From: Mermis nigrescens
Taxonomy: Eukaryota > Nematoda > Enoplea > Mermithida > Mermithidae
Direction: 5' to 3'
NCBI GenBank assembly: GCA_036768485.1
Contig: JAVLUZ010000142.1
Span: 2,851,848-2,915,847 of the forward strand
Length of the DNA: 64,000 nucleotides
Shown: piece by piece, positions 31,801 to 43,800 of the stretch
Layout of the letters: each line of letters begins with the position of its first letter
Numbering within the stretch: position 1 is the first letter of the stretch
The notes under the pieces: model-generated
Seen by the model: only the letters and a program-made list of their open reading frames with translations
Databases searched by the model: none
Told to the model about the DNA's origin: nothing
Made by a program: the position numbers and the translations under genes

Positions 31801-34800
31801 AATGAAAGACGATTGGATTGCTAATCAGGCAAGTGCACCTACAATCAACTCATTGTGAGATAAATAATTAGAACACACTATGTACCAGAGTGAAGTTTCG
31901 ATTGAGTTCAGTAATAAAGTCTCAAGAAATAATTTTGAACCGAACCCCGTTAATTTTAAGCTTGTTTCATAAAAAAGACGAAGTGGAAAAAAGCTACAAA
32001 ATCACGAACATATAAGATTAAGACGGTGGAATCGAAGTTATAAGGAGAGATTGAGTGATAAAAAAATCAATGACACCTTAATAGCCCCAGCTACAGAGTA
32101 ATTCGAAATCAGCTTATGAAACGCCAAAATATCAAAAAATTAGTCATCGTATATCTGAGTTTTAGCAGCAATTCGCATAAAGAATGTATAAACAAATCCA
32201 GTTCATAATTTCAAAACTGTTCCAGTCATAATTTTTATCTATTATGCATGTACATATTGCTCGATTAGTTTGGGAGCAACCCTATCTGATTTTCTTGCAC
32301 AAGAGAGGCATTTTCGAGTTTTTGATAAGAGCACTGAAGTCTTTCCGGCTGCTCTCAAAATACTGCATTTCACGATCGAAAAAGCTATTGATTAATGGAA
32401 AACGCAGAGACAGCAATGACAAACTCCTAGTCAAAACATCAGTAATAACATTCAGAGCTACTCGTTCAAAACTAGTTTTCTAATAGCTTTTGCTGAATTC
32501 AGGAATCCTACGCCTTTATAGTATTGCCCAAGGATAAGACTTAACAATATCGTACGAAATAAAAATTAAAAATTTATTCAAATGTTTAGTAATCTTCAAT
32601 TAACCATCCAAGTGATAAATGCAATATTGAAACCCAAGCCTTAACAACCAATTTTACAGCCTCAGCGATTAAAAGTAAGCTATTTTCTCGAATAAGGAAG
32701 GCAATTAAAAGCGTCTTCACTTCATTCTGTAGTAGACGATTATTGCAATTTTTCGCAAAATTGTTTTTCGTTTTAATTTGACGACAAAAAATTTCATTGC
32801 ATATATCGTTAAGATCACCCTCAAAAACATAATCTGCTTCTGAAAGGTCACCAATCATAGTCCAGCAAATGTTTATATAAACACAAGCGATAAAAGCTGA
32901 CACATGCAACAAAATCTAAAACAAACTATACTTCTGATTTTGGATCGCTTCAAAAATAGCTGGCGCAGGAGGCAAAGCGGCTGGATAAACGACTTTGAGA
33001 CCGGTTATCAAAGGAGTTAAAACCGCCATACAAAGTGCCGGCCCACGAAAAACGGGCATTGGGCAACATAGAATTTCCCCCTAAGACAAACTACGATTCA
33101 TAGCAATGTTGGATTGAATGCAAATTAAGAGAAAAATAACAAAAACTCTCTTTCCTTGAAGAACTTGTTAAAAAATAAACAAGCTATTTCAACATAAATA
33201 AAGCAAGCAGTAAACAAAATAGGTGTATCGAAATAATAATAGTAAGTCATCAATACGAGAAAAAGAGCGAGAAAGAAAAAGGAAAAATAGCACAAATATA
33301 CCTTAAACAATTAGATTATGAGAGATTACAGATTTTACGAGGCGGAAAAGTCTACATGAAGCGTTTAGAAGTAGGCAGAAATATATACAGAAAAAATACA
33401 CAAAAAACACGTAAAAAACATAAACAGGCGAGGTCACCAGAGAGGAAGTAGGTTTCTACAGTTTCGTGCCTTTAATCCTCTGACTGTCACCACAACCTAG
33501 CGATAACCAGTGTAGGCGGCTTGACTGCCTCTCATAAGGTAGCGAACGACAACCAAAAGGAAATACACATAGAGGCGCGAAAAATTTTGAAAATCTCAGT
33601 CAATGTGTTTCTACTTCAGTATTTTCGGGTTAATGCTACACATTGACAAAAACTACGTGAAATAAAAAGGAAAAACCCAATTCCAAGCAATCCAGACATA
33701 TCACAATATAAAACTCAATAATAACATCAACGCGAAGCAACGCGATAGCAGCGACAGATCGTAAAACGGTCTTAAACAATTTTGAATTAGCAAAGAAAAA
33801 TGCTCCGAACAAGAGCATGGGGAATGAGGGGGTATTATCCCCGTAAACTTTGAAAAACTGATAGCTATACAGCGATTTTGGCCGAAAAACCATTGATGTA
33901 TAGCTTTTCTTGAGCTCATAAAATTAGCTATACAGCCTTTTTGGGCAAAAAATAGCTATATAGTCTTTTTTGAGCTCATAAATGCTATTTAGTTGTCTTT
34001 TCTGAGTTTCAAAAGGATATATAGCTATTTTCTCGACTCCAAAAAGGGATTAATAGCTATTTTTAGTCCAAGAAGACTGTATAGCTATGTTTGCGAATTC
34101 AAAAAGGCTATATAGCTAGTTTTCTGAGACCAAAAAGGCTAAATAGCTAATTTTCTGACCCCAAAAGGACTATAGAGCCGTTTTTACGAGGCACATAGCT
34201 ATCTAGCAATTTTTGGTTTTCAACCCCTCCTGAAAGTTTGACCTAACGCGCCTATGGCTCCGATGGAACAAAAAGGACGAATATACTTGGAATTACGCAT
34301 CATTAAGAACATAAAAGGAGGAGACTAGGGAAAAGTTACCTATGTATGCCTGTGAAAGTTGTAAGAATCTAATTAAAATTAGATTTTCGCTAAAACACCC
34401 GAAAAATCGAAATATATTCTGCGGCTTCTGAAAAAAGCGTGCCTTTACAAAACATTGTTCACTGGCTCAAAAAAGGTTATAAGGAAGCCTTAATGTGTTT
34501 TAATAAGCGTTTTAGTTTCTTATCAATATCAAATTTCTCCATTATTTACATAGTTAATCGTTAGTGGCTGGAAGGACAAGCATACCATCTTGTTAATTGC
34601 TGCCCCATACAATGCATACCGTACTAGCGTAACAATGCACGTTTTGTCGTTTTTTGATTAGTGATCGCTTCTTTTCTAGGAATAAGCTAGTCATCTTATA
34701 TACTTTTTACGTCAGAGGTGCAACTTTCTTCTGCAGGACGCAGAATATACTTCGATTTTTAGGGTGTTTTAGCGGAAGTCTAATTTTTATTAGATTCTTA

Positions 34801-37800
34801 CAACTTTCACAGGCATACATAGGTAACTTTTTCCTAGTCCCCCGTCCTTAATGATGCGTAATTCCAAGCATATTCGTTCTTTTTGTTCCACTTGAGCATT
34901 TTTCTCTGCTAGTACCTACTTTTAATTAGCACGATTTGAATAAATCAGTCTGTAAATACAAACGGTAACATGCTACAATAATGACAGAAGTCCAAGAACG
35001 CGGAGAATAATATTGTCCCGAACATAAGCATTATCGCATTATCTTTTTTAAACGAAACAATCTTACCTTATTTGATCAATTCGAATGTTTTCAACGTAAA
35101 CTTCATGCAACACTGGGTGTAAAGAACAGTTACACTCAGATTCGTAATTGTGACGTTCCATGGAACATTTTAAATAAAAACTAAGCTTTTGAAACGCTCT
35201 AAAACTAAAGTTAATTTTCATTGTAAACTTTACACAACTACTAGGTGTTAAGAGAACATAAGTCGGATTCGTAATCCCGGCCTTCCGGAACATATTTTGA
35301 AAAAAATCACATTTTGCAATGCTCTGGATGTAAAATAAATTTATACTGTAAACTTTATTAAACAACAGAAAACGAATAGTGTACACTTTACACAACTATA
35401 GGGTGTAGAGAAAACTTACAGTCAGATTCATAATTCTGACATTACATAACCTAGTGTAGAGATTTTAGTCGGATTCGTAATCCTGATATCACTCTGATTC
35501 TACGATCATTATTCATGAAAAAATTAACTCTTCACAATGGTATGAGGACAAATAAATATTGGACGTAAACCACTTTAACACCACTTCAGAGTGTAAACAA
35601 ACGCACCGAACTGACGTAAGACGTTTGACCCCTGATACATTTTTAGACTTGGCCGGAGAAGTTGACAGGAAAAAACAAGACAAAAACATGTTACCCCCAA
35701 TTTTTGACTTAACACCTCCCGAAAAGCTCAATATTAATGTGAATAAACACAATTTGCTGTGACGTATATCCCTTACAAAGTACTTTATTTTAATTTCATT
35801 CGACTTATCCTGACTTACAAATGGAGAAGTTGGCGAACAAAAAAAGGGAGAAAAACGTATTTTTCCAGCATCCACCACATTGTAAACTTTAAAAATCTGA
35901 ACCTAACCTCCCATTGAGTGTAATGAAATTTGGTTTGGGCCAGTCTGTAGCCTTTAAATCGTAGTACGTTTGTGTGGGAATCTGGTGTTCCGCAAAATAT
36001 TTGACATATTGACCAATCTAAAAATGGAAAAAAACGTGTTTTTTCGCCCATTGTTACAACCCCGATTTCGAACTTTATACCTGCATAATTAACTAAATAT
36101 TGAATTTTTTGAACGCGCTTTGCTGCGACGTGTAGCCCTTGAAAGTACTTCATTTCTACCTCATTCAATTTATCCCGACTTATTAGAGGAAAAATTGGCA
36201 GAGAAATCTCAGACAAAATCTGTTTTTTACACCATCCACTAGAGAGTAAAGTTTAAACCCCTAGATCTAACTCCGTATTGAGTGAACAAAAGTTTGCTGG
36301 TAAGCCGAGAGTAGCCCTTGAGTCGCAGTACATTTCTGTAGGAACAACTTTTTTAGGACTCACATCTGGAGTTGTCGGCAGACAAAAAACAGGCCAAAAT
36401 GTGTCTTTTTACCCTCAGATTCTTTACACTCTTTTCAATGCACCTTTAGAAATAAGTCTCTTGAAAAAAATTTTAAAAAAATGCGTTTAGAGCTTACTTA
36501 TACAGAAAAATCCCAGTATTGCTGTAGGGGTAGACATAGGTTGGGGTACCCAAGTATATTATAGGTCGCTGTTCCAAAATTTGAAGTATTTTTGGCGCAA
36601 CATTATAGCCATGTTTTTGCAATCTAACTGAAAGATGATTCACGCGCGCCTTGAAAATCTTCTTTAGAGCAAAGACGCGCAAAACGATGAAGTTGACTTA
36701 CAAAAACGGCGTACAAAAGACCTTTAAGTACGTTGAGTCTGAATAAGGGAAATTAACAATAGGAAATTGAAACTGTGTTCTTTTGTCGAAAATCGTGTAA
36801 AAAATCGGTTTAGAAAGATTAGCGTCTAAGTAACTAACTTTTGAAGCAGAAAGAGTTTCGGTGACATTTAAGGATTTTGGCTAAATCTCTTTGATGTAAT
36901 CACGAAAATTTGAAATATTCATACCTGCTATGTCATCTATGTAACGAGTTACGTTATTAAAACTACGAATAAGGTCTTTATTTCTAGGCGATGATAGGAA
37001 TTGATATTCGCAGTATAAAAGGAAAAGATCAGCCAAAAGTGGAGAATAATTTTTTGATAAATTTTTTTCAAAATTAACGAATGAATTTTGGATTAAAAAT
37101 TGTTGTAAAAGTGTCAAAGTCAAAAGTAAAATACGACTTTTTGTCCTAAGGAGGAGAATTCCAGTATGATTTGAAGCCATTAGTGCATTTCTCCAGGAAA
37201 TTAAAAGAAGCGGAAATAAAAGTCGTTTTGAGGAAGAGATTTGTAAAACGTCGAAAAATCGAATGTGTCAGTCGATTTAATGTTTTTAATTGATTATAAT
37301 TTCTTAATGAAAGAAAATGAATAATTGATAGACCAAAGTGTGTCAATTCGAGAATTTCTAAAAAATATCTTTACATCGGAAAGAACGGACTAACTTGAGG
37401 TCTTCGGTAATTACCGACGAAATGAAAGTAGTAGAACAATTTTTAGCCGGAGTAATAAACCTAGATTTATTGGGAATTATATGTAGTTTTGGAAATCAGT
37501 ACATGAAAGATAGTTTTTGTTAAGACGTTCTTGACTAAGAGGACTGGAAAACTTAAAAAAATGTTTTCTTGAAGTTGATTATAGTCAAAGATTATGTTTT
37601 CTTCACGTAAGTTAGACAAAAGCTTAGGTACCGCTAGAGGGTAGGGATGGAGATGAAAAATAGCCCAACTCCTGACAAAGAACGGATAAATAATGGTGCT
37701 GACATATGATGACTGAATTATTGCTGGACTTAATTGCGACGTTAACGACAAAATTATCATGTAGATTCTTAAGTTTTTCATTAACGATGGGTTCACCGAG

Positions 37801-40800
37801 AAGATAATTATAAAAGGACAGAATGAACAAAAAGCTAGATTTTTTGAGTGAATGAATTCTTTGTGAAACGATTTGTTTTATTCGATTTTTCCAGTCCAAC
37901 AAGTAAGAAAGAGGGGCTTTTTCTCGTTTGGCCCAACTTGCAACAAAATTATCCAGAGCATGGGAATATATCATTTTCACAAACGTCCCAATTTATGCGA
38001 GGAGTTTCACGGAAATTAGGATTTTTATTGTAAAGAGAAATCAAGTCAGGATCCCCCAGTGAAATTTAAATCGCCAGTAATGACATGACCACATAGTTGA
38101 TAAACATGGGTGTAAGTGACAATGACAAGGCGGAATGACTCGATTTAATGAAAATTCGTCGACAACTTACTTATAATTTAATACCTTAAATCTAATGGGT
38201 TGACTTAAACGATATGTAACGAACGTAGTACATATGTTGACGTTTGAAATTAGAGGGGAACGAGTTTAGTACAGCATTTTAAATGAAAAATAGAGGGCAT
38301 TAAGTCAGTATGTAGGTAAATTTACAAATTTTTCTGAAAACAAACATGCATTTGTGACCAATTAAGCTTGATTGAGCAAGAAATACCCGCTGTGAACAAG
38401 AAGGTGAAGAATGGAATGACCATTGTAGCATTGTTCCACAAACCTTCTTGGAAATTTTATTAGAATAATTATGTATGACTGAATAAATCTTCAACTTGAA
38501 AAAAGTATTGTTTATTCATAAGATAAGCGAAGTAAATTTCAGACAGTATTGAATTGATTATTCAATTTAAGAAGGTGAGGTTAGTCGAATCACTCCTCAA
38601 GATAAGTCACAATTATGTGAGACCTGAAAAAACCTTAATAAATATCTGAAAGAAAAATATATTTTTTGAAAATAACAAAGTTGCGCAGACTACATTTTTT
38701 TCTATCAAAGTTGACTGAGTTCCGTGTGGAAACAACAAAATCACCGAATCCCTTTATTTGCTTCTGATACATCTCGATTTATATAAAAGTAGGCAACAAA
38801 CGATAAGATGTATGTACATAAACACGATGCAGACGGCAATATTGCGAAACGGCAGCGAAAAGGTATTCCATATTCCAAACTAAGAATACACACTGACACA
38901 TAAATGTAGTCATTATTTTTAAGTCGTAATTTGCACTTACCGGACGATCAGAATTAAGACGTTTAGCAACAATAAGGCAGCTGTTAATCAACTGATAATG
39001 ACTCAATGCAACTAATTTCGGTTCAGATGTGCAACCCTAGTATAAAAAATAAAAGTAACGCGGAAGGCAGAATTTTCTTAGTAAGCGTGAGATCATTAAA
39101 AAACAAAAGATTAAGTAGCACAAATAAAAAACATATAATCAAAAATATCTTTAGGTATACAGATGAAGCAAATACACGCGCTCATATCGTAAAATAAGAA
39201 AGGAAATATTTACCATTCCTGCTGCGTTCAAAAACCTATCGATACGAACATATTTTCACTGACACAAGAGTGAGAATAAGGTACCGAGTTCTCCCAAAAC
39301 GTTCTTGTAGGGTTTTATTACTATCTTGCTCTTAAATTTAGTGCAACCATAAAAATTTCATTAGGTTTGTCATAAAAATGACGAATTTGAAGACAAAATT
39401 ATTGTCTCCGATTTTCACCGGATAAAGATTTTTCAATATTTAGCATGTAAATTCTAAAGCCATATATGCCCACATAGGCGTGGGGGTATGCACCCCCAGA
39501 AGGCCGAATACCCCCACCCAGAATTCAATTTCTGACATTTTTTGTTTTTTTCGCAATTTTTTGATGCCAATGGATAGTGCTCGATGAGAAATGTTGAAAA
39601 ATGGTGTTTTTTCGATATACGACCATTTTCAAGATCATTTTTTGACCTTTGAAAATTCTTGCACTCCCCCTCAGAATTTTGGTGCTGCCCACCTATGGAT
39701 ATGTGTGCCAAAATTCAGGTCGCAAGCAATGGATAAAAAAAGATAAATCTTCGATACGCTACACTTCTCGAGCTACGCAACACGTTTATATACATACACG
39801 ATCTTGGGAGGGGGATTGAAGGTTTTTACTACCCAGAATGCCTTTCGTACCCAGCAATTATTCACCACTCAGGCGATCTTTTTTACAGTTATCTGTTTGC
39901 TCAGAAAATTCGGATTTTCGGCGCTTTGCTCTATTGACTCTTTTTTTGACTATATTTTGTTTAATTAACCCAAGACATTTTTTCAAAATCTGTTTTTACG
40001 TTCTAGAAAGATAGAGCATCATCAGGAACGCTGAGAGATGTTTTTGACGCGTATTTATCGTTCAGAAGCTCCAAAAAGACACGTAAGACGTTTTTTGGTT
40101 TCATCCTCTCAGAATCCCCATGCTGTGTATGTGTCCGGCCGGGATTCATACCCTGACCCTAAGCTAAAATCTATTTAATTACTTGTGAAATCTCGGGATG
40201 TTCACGACATCAAATGAGATATTTCCAGAGAAGAATATGCATAAATTGTCGACCTAAGAATTCGAGCGAATTCTAACAGCAATGCTCAATATTTAGATAA
40301 TTTCTGCTGCAAAAAAGTGGACTTAAAGCTCATTTGAATGATTCATTCAGCGTATAGCTACGGGTACGTGTATTTGATTTTATCATGAAATTTATATTTA
40401 TGTAAAACATCAATAGAGAAACTGTGAAAATAAGTTTGATTAAGAAAATTAGGAAATTTTAAATAATGTCGATGTTATTGTAATCGTAATTGATTTACAT
40501 AGATATTCTGCAACAAAAATTGAAAATTTCTTTGCAATCATTGATCTGCAATCTTTGCAATCACACAGGGCTTGTTAAAATTTTAAAATTACAGACACGT
40601 TTAACACTTTACATTACGAATTACATTCTATTTTGTACTACTTCACGATGAGCCCAACAGGCACATCATTAATTTTTTCAAAATAATATTCATATTTCTA
40701 AAGTCTTCTATTTATAGCCTTTAAACAGGTAAACGCCTTACTTTACTCCTAACTTTGTAATCATAGTAGTAAGGAAGGACTATTGCAGGAAAGTACCATT

Positions 40801-43800
40801 AATTATCCTAATATTGATAAAAGCCATAGATGCACAAGGTCAAGTTGGTCAGGAATGGGTACAATCGAGAATTTTAGGGTCAGGGAGGGGTAAAATCCAG
40901 GTTTTTTACCACAGTGAATTAAGTTTTTGGCTATTTTTACGTCAAAATCGCTTAAAAATACTGTATTTTTGGCCCAAATTGCTCGATGGTACCTAACTTT
41001 CGTATGCTTTAGCGGGAATAATACCCCCTATCACTAGAGTGCAAATTCACAGACAGTTGAATAAGAAAGCTGCGCACGCCCATTTTTATACTATTCAAAT
41101 CTTGTTCAAAATATTTAGAGAAAAATAAATTAAAAACTGCGGATAATAATATAGGAAAAATGCATCTAGCTGCATTCTCAAATTTAAGCGAATAAGCATG
41201 TAAAATGGTTAAACTAGCCAATCAAAAATTGTGATTTATGATTACAAATTTCTTCCAAAACTCAATATTCTTCATAAAATCAAAACGGAAGTGAATCAGC
41301 CTTCATGTCTAGAAGATTAGACCGACTGGAAACCTACCGCTGTAAGCAGTATTGACGCCAAAGTGTCCGGTTTTACGATACTGTCAATATCTTTCAGCGA
41401 TTTCTCGATATCCACTTTGTCCTTTTGACTCACAGTGACGAACAATTCAGACAGCTTCGAAGTGCCACTGATAAAATAAATTAAAAAAATGGCATACGTC
41501 GATGAAAAGCCGCAATAAGGAAAAAGGGGCAAGTTAAAAAAGGAAAAAATAACGAATAACGAAAATCAGGTATCTCGTACGAGGCCGTATTCAGGGGAAG
41601 CGGTCGCCCTCTTGACCGAAACAGATTTTTAGAAAGATAGTATAGGCAGGTAATTTTATCTAATCGATTCTATTTTTCATTTATTAGAATGTTATCCTAC
41701 TTCACCGATTTAGCTTTAGAAGAATGATATTTGAAGATAATTAGCGCATTCGGCTAGGAATAATTAAGTTGCTCAGGTTAACTTCTTACGACGAACGGAC
41801 ATCGATGTTCAAGATGCAAATCTAAATCGAAGAAAAAAACAATGATTTTTATCTTCAATGAGATTTAATAGCATTTTGCATGAATTTTATGAGAGGCTAT
41901 ACGAGTTATTTCCATACAAAATATCTCGCTGGCGCTCTTTGCTAGGAATCACTGAAATTTTAAATACCTAAGCAACACGATAATTATCAGACATAAGACA
42001 TAAAGCATTCGGAAGATCTTAGCAAGATGAGTATCTACTATACAAATAAACTATCAGCAGTGAAAAAAGCAATTTAATTTGCATTACACAAAATGGAACA
42101 TTATTTGCATAACATTCTTTACCCTACATATATGATGCACCGATTAAGGGCACAAGTTTTGTATGCAAAGGAAACCGGTCAATTGGTAAATATTGTATAT
42201 CTTACCCATATTCGGTCTGATCCTCATCAATAATGACGTGCTTCAGAGAAGGAAATCGTTTACTGTCCAACTTGTGTTTCTCTGATCTAGCTAAACATGG
42301 CTCTAATCCCTTCAAAACCTCATAACAATGACCGTGTTTGATTGTTGGAAAGCATACAATCGCCGCAGCGTTTGACTATAAAAGTAGTTCTCGAAGAATA
42401 ACTATTAAGATAAGTCAGATTACTAAATCTAAAAGAATCTATAGTCTATTTCACGGAATCTTGCGCACGGATTGCAATTTTTGAATCGATGTAAATCGAT
42501 TACAAAAGCGATTTAAGCTGGCGTAACAATCGCGATGCTGTACATAGCAATTGATAAGCATATGATTTTTTACTACGCAAAATCGCATTGCAGTAGCCTG
42601 CCTAGGAACCACTTTTATAGCTGTTCGTTTAAACGCTGAAAATTAATTCTAATGCACAAACTTTAGAAAAATAAACTTAGTGAAGGATTTTATGTGACTA
42701 ATTATGCATGCGACTCGAATGCCTGGGATCCTGAAAAATAGTTCCACTGAAGTACGCGAGCGGATAATCGTTCATGATCACTAAATGTAATTTTCTTAAA
42801 CAGATGAGCTGCAGATCCATACTGACATGATAAGTTCTCTTCCACGATTACTGGGTATAACACTATAGAACATTTTAAATCAAAAAATTACTCATGCGGA
42901 ATTTCATACAACTAGAAAGTGTGGTATAAATTATATGCATACTAAATTTTAATTTCCGAATTGTATGCATATTGTACTGCCCGATACACCGCACAAGGTA
43001 TTAAGCATAAGGCCTTGACAGACTTTCTTCTCCTTTTAAGCTAATTTAATTTCACCGTCATATATCCATACACGCAGGCCCGTATCAGTGGGGCGGGGGC
43101 CTGCCCCTCCTTCGAAATGGGTGAAAATTTCTGTTCTTCCCAAGGGTCCCCCAAAGGGAAAAACTAAAATTGGCGAAGTGTGTCTAAAACACCGCCAAAA
43201 ACAGGTTTTTAGCGTACTTTTGAGCAAGTAAATTCAAAATTTTCCGGCGCTTCGCGCCGGATTTATGTTTATGTATAGTTTTGTCTTCTAAACCGCTAAA
43301 AATCATTCAAATTTGAGTAAGAAATAGAAATCATGTCAATTTTGTTCAGCGCTGTGCGTCGGATTCATTGTTCAGCTATAGTTTTTGCTTTCTAGCTAAC
43401 TCAAAATAGCTCAAATTTGAGGTTTGACATGGGAAACATGGAATTTCTCCGGCGCTTAGCGCTGTATTTATTGTTTATATATGTTTTTTGTCTTCTACAT
43501 ACATAGCTCGCTCAAAACCGCTCAAATTTGAACTTGACATGCAGAATATGTCAATTTTTTCGACCCTTGGCGCCGAATTATTCATTATCTGCATTGTTTT
43601 TCTCTGTAAAAGCACAATGATTAAGTGCAAAGGCAAGAGATAAGGAATAATTCGTCGATTAAGTGATGAGAAATCAGCTTAAATGATAAATTTGCCGTAT
43701 ATCAATATGAAATAGAGTGAAAAATTTTTGAATTTTTTTGAAATTTTTCTTCACCATCGTATAGAGCTTGCCGAGATACGCTCAAAACTGCCTTTATTTT

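Larger units (their letters stand above)
39037..41337. other. Intron d/e, holds three repeats
   Basis: Contains MITE family 1 (39471-39697), a family 7 copy (39793-40131) and a family 2-like copy (40825-41035). The rest shows nothing recognised. Confidence 0.6.

Noticed and set aside
36701..36749. Short exon with good TTATTCAG acceptor and GTAAGT donor
   Set aside because: In the phase required after exon e it has an immediate stop, and exons e and f join well without it.
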